The notes beneath the pieces were generated by a model. It had not been told where the DNA came from and made no database searches. It was given only the letters and a program-made list of their open reading frames with translations. A stretch of DNA of 64,000 nt from Rhodovulum adriaticum (GTDB taxonomy: Bacteria > Pseudomonadota > Alphaproteobacteria > Rhodobacterales > Rhodobacteraceae): NCBI RefSeq assembly GCF_004345735.1, contig NZ_SLXL01000003.1, positions 1-64,000 of the forward strand. Direction: 5' to 3'. Numbering within the stretch: position 1 is the first letter of the stretch; each line of letters begins with the position of its first letter. Below are positions 1 through 7,989 of the stretch, piece by piece. A program made the translations under genes and the position numbers.

Positions 1-459
1 CCCTCCACGTAAGAGACGTCATTTGCGACGTCGCTATGCACGTGTCTTAGGCGATCACGCCACCTTCAGGCAGGCGGTGCAAATCGGGGGCTTACCTTGC
101 AAGAATGACAAGGCAGGCTCTTGATGAATGACGGTTGCGGCGCGTCAGCGGAACGGGCGGACCTCCCGCCACGACCGGTTCCGAGATGAAGCGCCGCCCC
201 AGCCCCGCAGAACAATCCTGAGCGAGAGTTTTTCCAAAGTTTTCAATGCTACCGCATGAAAACGTAAGGCGCTTAAAACCGGGGGTTTACGTTGGAAATC
301 ACCCGTAGCCTTTGAAAAACGGCCCGCTTAATATATTCACCTGACCGAAACGGAACCGGTACGGGTCCAACATTGACCTCTGGCCAGATGGACCACGTCA
401 CTTTTCCGCTGCTCACAGTCGCCTACAGGTCATTGTAAATCATGCACAAATAATCGGAA
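1..459. other. Intergenic region, no gene recognised
   Basis: No convincing coding sequence is visible on either strand. It holds an imperfect hairpin near 11-50, made of TAAGA-x-ACG and CGT-x-TCTTA arms with two GACGTC sites inside, and a 7-bp inverted repeat AACGTAA (261-267) / TTACGTT (287-293). The tRNA on the minus strand is transcribed towards this region, so part of it is probably tRNA trailer. A gene to the left of the window could extend its control region here. Nothing more can be said from sequence. Confidence 0.4.
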
Positions 460-536
460 TGGTAGGCCCGGAGGGACTCGAACCCCCAACCAAAGCGTTA
501 TGAGCGCTCTGCTCTAACCAATTGAGCTACAGGCCC
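460..536 (-). tRNA. tRNA with CAT anticodon, probably tRNA-Ile2 (lysidine type)
   Basis: A complete 77-base cloverleaf with encoded CCA is read on the minus strand. Acceptor GGGCCTG pairs with CGGGCCT, the D stem is GCTC/GAGC, the anticodon stem GAGCG/CGCTT carries loop CTCATAA, and the T stem is GGGGG/CCCTC. The anticodon CAT fits elongator Met, initiator Met or Ile2. The initiator type is excluded because the first base pair is G-T rather than the C-A mismatch. The acceptor has C4-G69 and C5-G68, the pairs known to be read by TilS in E. coli, so the AUA-reading Ile2 tRNA is preferred over elongator Met. Many automatic annotations would call it tRNA-Met. Confidence 0.9.
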
Positions 537-639
537 GACCTGACCCTTTGCCTAGGGCGCCTCGCGCGGGGCGTCAAGCGGGGGCGTGGACAGCCGGCGG
601 GGGATCGGCTAACGCATGCGCGACATCAGGAGGGCGGCG

Positions 640-1686
640 ATGAGCGAGCGCAAGAACGGTCTGACCTATTCGCAGGCGGGCGTCGATATCGAGGCGGGCA
701 ACGAACTGGTAGAGCGGATCAAACCCGCCGCCAAGCGCACCGCGCGGCCGGGGGTCATGGCGGGGCTGGGCGGCTTTGGCGCGCTGTTCGATCTGCGCGC
801 GGCGGGCTACACCGATCCGGTGCTGGTGGCCGCGACCGACGGGGTCGGCACCAAGCTGCGGATTGCCATCGACACCGGCCAGGTTGGCGGCGTGGGCATC
901 GACCTGGTGGCGATGTGCGTCAACGATCTGGTCTGCCAGGGGGCAGAGCCGCTGTTCTTCCTCGATTACTTCGCCACCGGCAAGCTGGCGGTGGACGAGG
1001 CCGCGCAGGTGGTCGAAGGGATCGCCGAAGGCTGTTCGCGGGCGGGCTGCGCGCTGATCGGCGGCGAAACGGCCGAGATGCCGGGTATGTATGGCGACGG
1101 CGATTTCGACCTGGCCGGGTTCGCCGTGGGTGCGATGGAACGCGGCGCGGATCTGCCCGCCGGGGTGGCCGAGGGCGACGTGCTGCTGGGGCTGGCCTCG
1201 GACGGGGTGCATTCCAACGGCTATTCGCTGGTGCGCAAGGTGGTGGAACGGGCCGGTTTGGCCTGGACCGACCCGGCGCCCTTTGCCGAGGGCCGCCTGG
1301 GCGCGGCGCTGCTGACGCCCACGCGGCTGTATGTGAAACCGGCGCTGGCCGCGATCCGGGCGGGCGGCGTGCATGCGCTGGCCCATATCACCGGCGGCGG
1401 GCTGACCGAGAACTTGCCGCGCGTGTTGCCCGAGGGGCTGGGCGCTGACATCGACCTGTCCGCCTGGGATCTGCCGCGCGTCTTTGCCTGGATGGGCGAG
1501 GTCGCGGGACTGGACCAGCCCGAGATGCTGAAGACCTTCAATTCCGGCATCGGCATGGTGCTGTCCGTGGCACCCGACCGGGCCGACGCCTTGGCGGATC
1601 TGCTGACGGCAGAGGGGGAAACCGTGTTCCGCATCGGCAAGGTCACGCCGGGGCAGGGCATCCGCTACAGCGGGAGCCTGGTTTGA
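640..1686 (+). CDS. purM: Phosphoribosylformylglycinamidine cyclo-ligase (AIR synthase)
   Basis: PurM closes the imidazole ring in de novo purine synthesis, turning FGAM into AIR with ATP in the cytoplasm. The 348-residue product has the usual length. It shows the N-terminal [12 protein letters not shown] segment, the ATP-loop DGVGTKL near residues 67-73 and GGETAEMPG near 141-149, all standard for the family. An upstream in-frame ATG exists at 616, but the ATG at 640 follows an AGGAGG site at 628-633 and begins MSERKNG, which is normal. The stop overlaps the TTG start of purN, so the two are translationally coupled. Other purine genes (purC-purS-purQ) lie about 6 kb downstream on the same strand. 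Confidence 0.97.
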   Translation: MSERKNGLTYSQAGVDIEAGNELVERIKPAAKRTARPGVMAGLGGFGALFDLRAAGYTDPVLVAATDGVGTKLRIAIDTGQVGGVGIDLVAMCVNDLVCQGAEPLFFLDYFATGKLAVDEAAQVVEGIAEGCSRAGCALIGGETAEMPGMYGDGDFDLAGFAVGAMERGADLPAGVAEGDVLLGLASDGVHSNGYSLVRKVVERAGLAWTDPAPFAEGRLGAALLTPTRLYVKPALAAIRAGGVHALAHITGGGLTENLPRVLPEGLGADIDLSAWDLPRVFAWMGEVAGLDQPEMLKTFNSGIGMVLSVAPDRADALADLLTAEGETVFRIGKVTPGQGIRYSGSLV

Positions 1687-2273
1687 AACGCGTCGCGATC
1701 CTGATTTCCGGCTCGGGCTCCAACATGGTGGCGCTGGCCGAAAGCATGGTGGGCGACCACCCCGCGCGGCCCGTTCTGGTGCTGTCGAACGTGCCGGGTG
1801 CGGGCGGGCTGGCCAAGGCCGAAGCACTTGGAATTCCCACCGCGCTGGTCGATCACAAGCGCTTTGGCAAGGATCGCGCGGCGTTCGAGGCCGCGTTGCA
1901 GGCCGAGTTGGACAAGGTTCAGCCCGACATCCTGTGCCTTGCGGGGTTCATGCGGGTTCTGACCGAGGGGTTCGTTTCCTTTTGGGAAGGGCGGATGCTG
2001 AACATTCATCCGTCGCTTTTGCCGAAATACCGCGGGCTGAACACCCACGCCCGCGCGATCGAGGCAGGCGACGCCGAGGCCGGGTGCAGCGTGCACGAGG
2101 TCACCGCCGAACTGGATGGCGGCCCGGTGCTGGGACAGGCGCGGGTGCCGATCCTGCAAGGCGATACCGCCGACACTCTGGCCGCGCGGGTTCTGCCGAT
2201 GGAACACCGGCTGTATCCGGCGGTTTTGCGCCGCTACGCGGCAGGCGACAGGACGCCCCTGCACCTGCCCTGA
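1683..2273 (+). CDS. purN: Phosphoribosylglycinamide formyltransferase (GAR transformylase)
   Basis: PurN transfers a formyl group from 10-formyltetrahydrofolate to GAR. The 196-residue protein starts [15 protein letters not shown], the phosphate-binding N-terminus of the family. It has the folate/catalytic segment [14 protein letters not shown] near residues 109-122 and the [11 protein letters not shown] region with the catalytic Asp. The start is a TTG at 1683 that overlaps the purM stop, with GGAG about 8 bases upstream. No in-frame ATG would keep the conserved N-terminus, so TTG is preferred. The arrangement implies one purMN transcript. Confidence 0.96.
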   Translation: MKRVAILISGSGSNMVALAESMVGDHPARPVLVLSNVPGAGGLAKAEALGIPTALVDHKRFGKDRAAFEAALQAELDKVQPDILCLAGFMRVLTEGFVSFWEGRMLNIHPSLLPKYRGLNTHARAIEAGDAEAGCSVHEVTAELDGGPVLGQARVPILQGDTADTLAARVLPMEHRLYPAVLRRYAAGDRTPLHLP

Positions 2274-2363
2274 GCGACGGGCCGGGCGATGTGCCCTTTC
2301 ATTGGCGGCGCCTTTTCCGTATCAGGGGCGGGTGCCGGACTGCGGCAATCGAAACGGGCGACC

Positions 2364-3524
2364 ATGAGAACACTGACCACGACCCAAGACCTTGCGGCAT
2401 TTTGTGACGCGGCGGCCAGCGCGCCATATGTCACGCTCGACACCGAATTCCTGCGCGAACGCACCTATTACGCCAAGCTGTGCCTCGTTCAGATGGCACT
2501 GCCCGGGGACGAGGGCGAGGCGGTGCTGATCGACCCGCTATCCGAAGGCCTGTCACTGGAACCGTTGTTCGAATTGTTCCGCAACCGCGATGTGGTCAAG
2601 GTGTTTCACGCCGCGCGGCAGGATCTGGAAATCTTCTTCACCGAGGGCAAGGTTTTTCCCGAACCGCTGTTCGATACCCAAGTTGCGGCAATGGTCTGCG
2701 GCTTTGGCGAACAGGTCGGGTATGAAACCCTCGTGCGCAAGATCGCCAAGGCGAACCTGGACAAGACATCGCGCTTTACCGACTGGTCGCGCCGCCCCCT
2801 GACCGATGCGCAAAAAACCTATGCCCTGGCCGATGTCACGCATCTGCGGATGATCTACGAACACTTGGCCGCGGAACTGGAACGCACCGGCCGGGCCAAG
2901 TGGCTGCATGAGGAACTGGGGGTTCTGACCGATCCCGAAACCTATATCGTGCGCCCCTCCGAGGCGTGGCAGCGGATCAAGACCCGCACGCAATCGGGCC
3001 GGTTCTTGGCCGTGGTCCGCGAATTGGCCCGTTTCCGAGAGGCCTATGCCCAGTCGCGGAACATCCCGCGCAACCGCGTGTTCAAGGATGATGCGCTGCT
3101 GGAGCTGGCCTCCAGCAAGCCGACCGGCGTGGCGGACCTGTCGCGGGCCCGGCTGCTGCTGCGCGAGGCGCGGCGCGGAGAGATCGCAGAGGGGATCGTC
3201 GCGGCCGTGACCGCCGCGATGGAGGTGCCGCCAGAAGAGTACCCCCAGGTCGATCGCAGCAACCAGAAGATGCAGGTCAACCCCGCCCTGGCGGATCTGT
3301 TGCGCGTTCTGCTGAAGGCTAAGTCCGAACAGGCAGGTGTCGCACAAAAGCTGATCGCCACGGCGGCGGATCTGGATGCCATCGCCGGCGGGCGGCGCGA
3401 CGTGCCCGCCCTGCGCGGCTGGCGCAAAGAGGTCTTTGGCAATGACGCACTGCGCCTGTGTGCGGGCGAAATCGCCCTGGCGGCGCGCGGCAACGATGTC
3501 ATCGTCGTGACGATGGCGGAATAG
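2364..3524 (+). CDS. rnd: Ribonuclease D
   Basis: RNase D is a 3'-5' exonuclease that trims tRNA and other structured RNA 3' ends. The 386-residue protein has the DEDDy exonuclease motifs: YVTLDTEF near residue 22-29 (Exo I, Asp and Glu), HAARQDLEIF (Exo II) and YALADVTHL (Exo III with the Tyr four residues before the Asp). An HRDC-type C-terminal half follows, with ARFREAYAQSRNIPRNR. An in-frame ATG at 2289 would add 25 poorly conserved residues. ATG 2364 gives the family N-terminus. It is convergent with the lipoprotein gene, whose stop is 21 bases away. Confidence 0.95.
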   Translation: MRTLTTTQDLAAFCDAAASAPYVTLDTEFLRERTYYAKLCLVQMALPGDEGEAVLIDPLSEGLSLEPLFELFRNRDVVKVFHAARQDLEIFFTEGKVFPEPLFDTQVAAMVCGFGEQVGYETLVRKIAKANLDKTSRFTDWSRRPLTDAQKTYALADVTHLRMIYEHLAAELERTGRAKWLHEELGVLTDPETYIVRPSEAWQRIKTRTQSGRFLAVVRELARFREAYAQSRNIPRNRVFKDDALLELASSKPTGVADLSRARLLLREARRGEIAEGIVAAVTAAMEVPPEEYPQVDRSNQKMQVNPALADLLRVLLKAKSEQAGVAQKLIATAADLDAIAGGRRDVPALRGWRKEVFGNDALRLCAGEIALAARGNDVIVVTMAE

Positions 3525-3545
3525 GGCAGGTGTAGGGCGCGCGCC

Positions 3546-4013
3546 TCAGCGGCGCGTGCTGCGCTGGTTCTGGGCGCCCCGCACAACGATCTGCCGTATC
3601 GGCGCCAAATCCTGATCCGACAGGTACAACGCCACGTCGATTGCACGCGATTGCGGCTGGCCGACGGGTGTCTGCCCGGTCGGCGCCTCTGCCCGCAGGT
3701 CGTAGACGCGCAGTCCCTCGCGCTCATCCGGGACGGGGACCAGCGCGGCGTTCCAATACCCCTGCCGCGGCGGCAGGCCGGTCGCCCGCAGGATGGCGCC
3801 GCCGGGGATGCGCTCGATCGTCAGGGCGGTGATCTCAGCCACCAGCTGACGCGGATCGGCCTTGGCAGGCTGTTCGCTGGCGGGTGCGGTCCTGACCCGC
3901 GTTTCCTGCGAGTTCCCGAACCAGTTGAAGGGGTTCAGTCGCGAGTCCTTTACCGTGGAACAGGCGGCGAGGCCCAGGCTTGCGGACAGGAGGATGACGA
4001 GCGGTGCGCGCAT
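3546..4013 (-). CDS. Conserved outer-membrane-type lipoprotein of unknown function
   Basis: This 155-residue protein begins MRAPLVILLSASLGLAACS, a signal peptide ending in a lipobox (LAAC). Cys18 is therefore the likely lipidated residue after signal peptidase II cleavage. The following SRLNPFNWFG stretch resembles a short conserved lipoprotein family that I associate with Rhodobacterales; its function is unknown to me. The mature part has no recognisable catalytic motif. It contains a probable small beta-rich domain (residues about 50-155) ending in QIVVRGAQNQRSTRR. Longer reading through to 4157 lacks a signal peptide, so the start at 4013 is chosen. It is divergent from sufE. Confidence 0.8.
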   Translation of the reverse strand: MRAPLVILLSASLGLAACSTVKDSRLNPFNWFGNSQETRVRTAPASEQPAKADPRQLVAEITALTIERIPGGAILRATGLPPRQGYWNAALVPVPDEREGLRVYDLRAEAPTGQTPVGQPQSRAIDVALYLSDQDLAPIRQIVVRGAQNQRSTRR

Positions 4014-4141
4014 GAAAGCTCCGGATCTGTGTATCTCTTTCGGTAGCCCAATCGGCGCGGCTTGAAAAGGGCATCTCCCCCGGTCTGGACCTTGCGCGGC
4101 GTTGCGCATAATTGGGAAAGGGGCAGCAAGGAGACAGGGCC

Positions 4142-4573
4142 ATGGCAAGCGCGGCATTCGAAGAGATCGTGGAAACCTTCGAGTTCCTGGAGGATTGGGA
4201 AGATCGGTACCGCCACGTGATCGAGATGGGCCGGACCATGGAACCGCTGGAAGAGGCGTTCAAGGTGCCTGCGACCAAGGTCGATGGCTGTGCCAGCCAG
4301 GTCTGGCTGATGGCCGATATCGACGGTGCCGGGCCGCAGGCGGTCTATCGCTTCAAGGGGGACAGCGACGCCATGATCGTGCGCGGGCTGATCGCGGTCT
4401 TGCGCGCCCTCTATGACAGCCTGCCGGTGGCAGAGGTGCTGAAGGTCGACGCCGGGGGCGAGTTGGCCAGGCTGGGGCTGAACGACCACCTTTCCTCGCA
4501 GCGGTCCAATGGGTTGCGGGCAATGGTTGAACGCATCCGTGAACAGGCCGCCGGCGCGGCGGCCGGAATCTGA
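4142..4573 (+). CDS. sufE: SufE-family Fe-S cluster assembly sulfur acceptor
   Basis: SufE accepts persulfide sulfur from the cysteine desulfurase SufS and passes it to the SUF scaffold. The 143-residue protein has the family signature KVDGCASQVW, with the acceptor cysteine at about residue 50, and the typical helical start EEIVETFEFLEDWEDRYRHVIEMG. ATG 4142 follows AAGGAG with good spacing; an earlier ATG at 4112 adds only ten weak residues. No other suf genes are in the window, so it is a detached sufE. It is followed by a double hairpin terminator. Confidence 0.93.
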   Translation: MASAAFEEIVETFEFLEDWEDRYRHVIEMGRTMEPLEEAFKVPATKVDGCASQVWLMADIDGAGPQAVYRFKGDSDAMIVRGLIAVLRALYDSLPVAEVLKVDAGGELARLGLNDHLSSQRSNGLRAMVERIREQAAGAAAGI

Positions 4574-4578
4574 CAGCG

Positions 4579-4609
4579 CCGAAGGGTTTTTTTTACAAAA
4601 ACCCTTCGG
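4579..4609. terminator. Strong intrinsic terminator, likely bidirectional (sufE / DUF1638 gene)
   Basis: A 13-bp perfect stem (CCGAAGGGTTTTT at 4579-4591 with its complement at 4597-4609) surrounds a 5-base loop. The A/T-rich inner arms give a T tract on both strands. It lies between the converging sufE and DUF1638 genes. Confidence 0.8.
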
Positions 4610-4611
4610 GC

Positions 4612-4637
4612 GGAAAAATCTTCGGGAAGATTTTTCC
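4612..4637. terminator. Second hairpin of the tandem terminator
   Basis: A 12-bp stem GGAAAAATCTTC (4612-4623) pairs with GAAGATTTTTCC (4626-4637) around a GG turn and is followed by TTTT on the plus strand. It sits three bases after the first hairpin. Together they probably stop transcription from both converging operons. Confidence 0.75.
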
Positions 4638-4664
4638 TTTTGGGTATTTAGACCAAGAAGAAGA

Positions 4665-5300
4665 TCAGCCGCGCGGCGTCAAGAACCGTTCGAGATCGCC
4701 GTAGCCGGTCAGGCGGCGTTCATAGGCCAGCCCAAGCCGCGCCGCGCATTCCCGCGCACGTGTGTCGAGTGCCGCGTCCTCGGTCTGGGCGAGGTAGACG
4801 AGTTTCTCGTAATTCCCGAAATAAGCCTGGATCAGGTCGGGGAAGCGATCCAGACCAAGGGGGCGCCAGACAAAGGCCTCGAACTGCCGGGCCAGAAAGT
4901 CGGTCAGATAAAAGGCGGTGACCTCGTCCTCATGGGCGGCAAAGCGGTCGGTCCCCTCGAAAAAGGCATAGCAATGGGGGGCCTCGATCATCTGGACGCC
5001 AAGTTCGGCACAGGTGCGGGCCAGCCCCCCGCCGGTGCCGCAATCGCCATAGGCCACCAGGATCGTGTCATAGGCGGCGCGATGCCGGGCCACGGCCTGG
5101 GCGACGCCGGGTGCGATCCGTTCGGGGTGGTTGTGCCAGATCGCGGGCAGGCAGGTCAGGTCAAGGTGATCCCAGCCATTCATCCGCTTGAGCGCCAGGA
5201 TTTCATGGGCCAGCGCCCCGCAGGCCAGCACCAGCACACGGCCAGCGCCGGACGGGGGCAGCCCGCGATCGGTCAGGGTCGCATCGTCGGGGAGGTTCAT
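4665..5300 (-). CDS. DUF1638 protein, putative accessory/reactivation factor of the split methionine synthase
   Basis: This 211-residue protein is DUF1638: it has the cysteine-rich segments VLACGAL, AYGDCGTGGGLARTC and IEAPHCYAFF, spread over residues about 20-125. The family is found beside corrinoid proteins. As I recall, genome-wide mutant fitness work in Phaeobacter inhibens linked a DUF1638 protein to a multi-part B12-dependent methionine synthase, probably in keeping or restoring the active cobalamin. The neighbours here (membrane peptide, corrinoid protein, homocysteine methyltransferase) match that setting. The start ATG 5300 overlaps the stop of the small membrane protein by 4 bases (ATGA), so the two are coupled. 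The activation role is inference. Confidence 0.85.
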   Translation of the reverse strand: MNLPDDATLTDRGLPPSGAGRVLVLACGALAHEILALKRMNGWDHLDLTCLPAIWHNHPERIAPGVAQAVARHRAAYDTILVAYGDCGTGGGLARTCAELGVQMIEAPHCYAFFEGTDRFAAHEDEVTAFYLTDFLARQFEAFVWRPLGLDRFPDLIQAYFGNYEKLVYLAQTEDAALDTRARECAARLGLAYERRLTGYGDLERFLTPRG

Positions 5301-5455
5301 TTGCGTGAAACCAGCCGCAGCACCAGCGCACCGATGAGTGCCAGCGGCAGAAGAACCGCGATCCCATGGCCGGGCAGGGCGGTTATCAGGGCAACGGTCA
5401 GTGCAGCGGCCCCCAGAGCGGCGCACAGGATCGCGGCGAAACGGTGAAATGGCAT
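5297..5455 (-). CDS. Small two-helix membrane protein in the methionine synthase cluster
   Basis: A 52-residue protein starts MPFHRFAAIL and is almost wholly two hydrophobic segments, residues about 5-25 and 30-48, separated by LPGHG and ending LRLVSRK. The start has a strong GGAGGA site 10 bases upstream. Its stop overlaps the DUF1638 start by 4 bases, which argues that it is really translated and works with that protein. I do not recognise the family. It could anchor the DUF1638 factor at the inner membrane or be an electron-transfer or assembly partner; that is guesswork. Confidence 0.7.
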   Translation of the reverse strand: MPFHRFAAILCAALGAAALTVALITALPGHGIAVLLPLALIGALVLRLVSRK

Positions 5456-5507
5456 GACGGCCTCCTCCGCTAGGGAGGTGGGGCCGCCAGGCGGCCCCGG
5501 CAAGGGC

Positions 5508-6212
5508 TTAGCCCGCGGGCATCTGGTTGTGACGCCGCGCGACGAACGACTTGGCAGTTTCCACGGCGACCGCCGCATCCCGGCAATAGGCATCGGCGCC
5601 GATGGCCTTGCCGAATTCCTCGTTCAGGGGCGCGCCGCCCACCAGCACGATGTAATCGTCGCGGATGCCTTTCTCGGCCATCGTGTCGATGACGATCTTC
5701 ATGTAGGGCATGGTGGTGGTCAGCAGCGCCGACATCCCCAGGATATCTGCCTGCTCGCGGGCCAGCGCGTCGATATATTCGTCGGCATCGGTATTGATGC
5801 CCAGATCGACAACGTCGAAGCCCGCGCCCTCCATCATCATGCCGACAAGGTTTTTGCCGATGTCGTGGATGTCGCCCTTGACGGTGCCGATCACCATCTT
5901 GCCCATCTTGGGCGCGCCGGTTTCGGCCAGCAGCGGTTTGAGAAGGCCCATCCCGGCCTTCATCGCGTTGGCGGCCTGCAGCACCTCGGGAACGAAAAGG
6001 ATGCCGTCGCGGAAATCGTTGCCGACAACGGTCATGCCGGAGACCAGCGCCTCGGTCAGGATGCGGTAGGGCGCCCAACCGCGATCCAGCAGGATCTGCA
6101 CCCCTTCGGCGACCTCGTCCTTCAGGCCGTCGTAAAGGTCGTCGCCCATCTGCGGGACAAGTTCGTCATCGGGCAGTTCCGAGAGGATGAGATCGTCTTC
6201 TTCCTCGGCCAT
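5508..6212 (-). CDS. Corrinoid (B12)-binding methyltransferase subunit, MetH-type cap plus cobalamin domain
   Basis: This 234-residue protein has a helical methyltransferase cap domain (residues about 25-95) followed by a Rossmann-type cobalamin domain (about 105-230). The signature GDIHDIGKNL gives His116 as the lower cobalt ligand; SALLTTT and VGGAPL are the other conserved B12 contacts. It carries the methyl group on cobalt. MtbC/MtgC-type proteins look alike, so the partner could be an amine methyltransferase. However, the neighbouring Hcy methyltransferase and DUF1638 genes favour a role as the cobalamin module of a split methionine synthase. The start has GGAGAA 8 bases upstream. Confidence 0.93.
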   Translation of the reverse strand: MAEEEDDLILSELPDDELVPQMGDDLYDGLKDEVAEGVQILLDRGWAPYRILTEALVSGMTVVGNDFRDGILFVPEVLQAANAMKAGMGLLKPLLAETGAPKMGKMVIGTVKGDIHDIGKNLVGMMMEGAGFDVVDLGINTDADEYIDALAREQADILGMSALLTTTMPYMKIVIDTMAEKGIRDDYIVLVGGAPLNEEFGKAIGADAYCRDAAVAVETAKSFVARRHNQMPAG

Positions 6213-6331
6213 GGTTTGTTCTCCGGTTCCCGTGGCGCGTGGATCGCGCCTTGATTGCTCAAGTCTTCAGTCTTTTCTTGCCGATCACTCGACCGGTTGC
6301 GACATCGCGCATCCCGCGGGCGACCTTGACC

Positions 6332-7342
6332 TCAGCGGCGGCGCCGACGGTTGCGGGCTGGGGCGGGGGCCGCCTCGCCCGTGCCGTCGCTGGCCGAGGA
6401 GAAGCCGCCCAGTTTTCCGGCGATCTCGTCAAGGCTTGGGCGCGGGCCGGCGGGGCGGGTTTCCAGGGCCTCGCGCATCGCCTTGAGGTGTTCGGGCGTG
6501 GTGCCGCAGCAGCCGCCGATGATGCGGGCACCGCAATCGCGGGCCAGCACGGCGTAATCGGCCATCAGCTCTGGCGTTCCGTCGTAGTGGATATGGCCGT
6601 CTTCGTAGCGCGGGATGCCGGCGTTGCCCTTGGCGATGATCGGGCGTTCGGTGCCGGCGGCGGCAAAGCCCTGCACCGTGCGCAGCAGGTCCGAGGCCCC
6701 GACACCGCAATTGGCCCCGAAGGCAAGCGGCGGGTAGGGCAGCTTGTCGACCATTTCCGCCAGATCGGTGGCGGTGACGCCCATCATGGTGCGCCCGGCG
6801 GTGTCAAAGCTCATGGTGCCGCACCAGGGCATGCCAGCCAGTTTCGCGGCCTCGCCGGCGGCCTTGAATTCGTCGGGCGCGCTGATGGTTTCGACCCACA
6901 GCACGTCGACGCCGCCCTCTTTCAGGCCCTCGGCCTGTTCGTGGAAGATTTCCACGGCGCTGGAATAGGACAGCGGGCCCATCGGTTCCATGATTTCGCC
7001 GGTGGGGCCCATGGACCCCGCAACGACGATCTCGCGTCCGGCGGTGTCGGCCAGGTCGCGGCCCAGTTCGGCGGCGACGCGGTTCAGTTCCCGCACGCGG
7101 TTCTGGGCGTCGTGCAGTTTCAGGCGCGCGGCGTTGCAGCCGAAGGAATTGGTCAGGAAGATGTCCGACCCGGATTCCACCGCGCCACGGTAGAGCGCGC
7201 GGATATTGTCCGGCTTCTCGACGTTCCACAGTTCCGGCGCGTCGCCGGAGCTGAGCCCCATGTTGAACAAATTCGTTCCCGTGGCCCCGTCGGCCATCAG
7301 CCAGTCGCGGCTGGCCAGCATGCGGGAAAGCGTGTCGGTCAT
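6332..7342 (-). CDS. bmt: Homocysteine S-methyltransferase domain protein (MetH-N-terminal/BHMT type)
   Basis: The 336-residue protein is a zinc-dependent homocysteine methyltransferase of the PF02574 type. It begins LMADGATGTNLFNMGL and carries the zinc ligands in FGANCG (Cys212) and GGCCGTT (Cys278, Cys279). Such genes are usually labelled betaine-homocysteine methyltransferase. Beside a corrinoid protein and DUF1638, it more likely supplies the homocysteine half of a split cobalamin methionine synthase, with the pterin-binding half encoded elsewhere. A GAGGAG site precedes the ATG. The C-terminus ends in an Arg-rich tail (NRRRRR). The leader holds two hairpins at 7369-7424. Confidence 0.9.
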   Translation of the reverse strand: MTDTLSRMLASRDWLMADGATGTNLFNMGLSSGDAPELWNVEKPDNIRALYRGAVESGSDIFLTNSFGCNAARLKLHDAQNRVRELNRVAAELGRDLADTAGREIVVAGSMGPTGEIMEPMGPLSYSSAVEIFHEQAEGLKEGGVDVLWVETISAPDEFKAAGEAAKLAGMPWCGTMSFDTAGRTMMGVTATDLAEMVDKLPYPPLAFGANCGVGASDLLRTVQGFAAAGTERPIIAKGNAGIPRYEDGHIHYDGTPELMADYAVLARDCGARIIGGCCGTTPEHLKAMREALETRPAGPRPSLDEIAGKLGGFSSASDGTGEAAPAPARNRRRRR

Positions 7343-7368
7343 CTTTCAACTCCTCGCGGAATCAGTGC

Positions 7369-7424
7369 GGCGGCCAGGGGGCCGCCGGTGATGCAAAGGG
7401 GTGCCATGGGCGATGACCCTTCGC
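7369..7424 (-). promoter_or_regulatory. Structured leader of the homocysteine methyltransferase gene
   Basis: On the minus strand the leader can form an 8-bp stem (7417-7424 with 7393-7400, one G-U) around a 16-base loop. A 7-bp hairpin GGCGGCC/GGCCGCC (7369-7386) follows, about 25 bases before the start codon. It is placed like a riboswitch on a methionine gene, but I cannot match it to the SAM-II, SAH or SAM/SAH consensus, so it is only a candidate. Confidence 0.3.
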
Positions 7425-7476
7425 AAATGCGTTTTCGTCATAATGATCTTGAGGCCGGGTCCGCGGATCCAGTCGC

Positions 7477-7791
7477 TCAGGATTCGCTCATGACCTGGTC
7501 TTTGGCCACGGCCAGCAGTTCGGTCATCTTGGTGCGGATCGTTGTTTCATCCGCCTTGTCGCCCAGATCGCCGGCCAGTTTGCGGTAGACATCTTCGTCG
7601 CCGACCTCTTCGAAATCGGCCTTGACGACTTCCTTGGCGTATTCCAGCGAGGCCTCTTCGGACAGGCCCATCAGTTCGGCCGCCCACAGGCCCAGCAGCT
7701 TGTTGCGCCGCGCCTCGGCCTTGAACTGCATTTCCGAGTCATGGGCGAATTTGTTTTCGAATGCGTTCTCGCGGTCATCGAAGGTGGTCAT
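7477..7791 (-). CDS. F1-ATPase inhibitor zeta subunit (DUF1476)
   Basis: This 104-residue DUF1476 protein starts MTTFDDRENAFENKFAHDSE, nearly the same opening as the Paracoccus denitrificans zeta subunit that blocks ATP hydrolysis by the F1Fo-ATP synthase. The N-terminal segment is the inhibitory part and the rest is a four-helix bundle. The family is restricted to alphaproteobacteria. It is divergent from purC with about 198 bases between them and 134 bases upstream of the homocysteine methyltransferase gene on the same strand. No atp genes are nearby. Confidence 0.9.
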   Translation of the reverse strand: MTTFDDRENAFENKFAHDSEMQFKAEARRNKLLGLWAAELMGLSEEASLEYAKEVVKADFEEVGDEDVYRKLAGDLGDKADETTIRTKMTELLAVAKDQVMSES

Positions 7792-7989
7792 CAGCCTTGC
7801 TCCTCCTGTTATCTGGTATTCCGTGCCATTTAAGGGAATATCGCGCCGATGCCTAGCCTTCACGGGGCTCAAAGCGCGCCCATCGGGGGACGGCCCGTCA
7901 TCGCGCGCCTTGCGGCAGGCCCGGCCTTGCCCTAAAAGCGCAGCCAAACCGCGCGGGCGCCGCCCGTGCGCCCTGAACCCGGAGTTTCC

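Noticed and set aside
7343-7476. Known SAM-II or SAM/SAH riboswitch
   Set aside because: Hairpins are present but the conserved sequence cores of those classes could not be found by eye.
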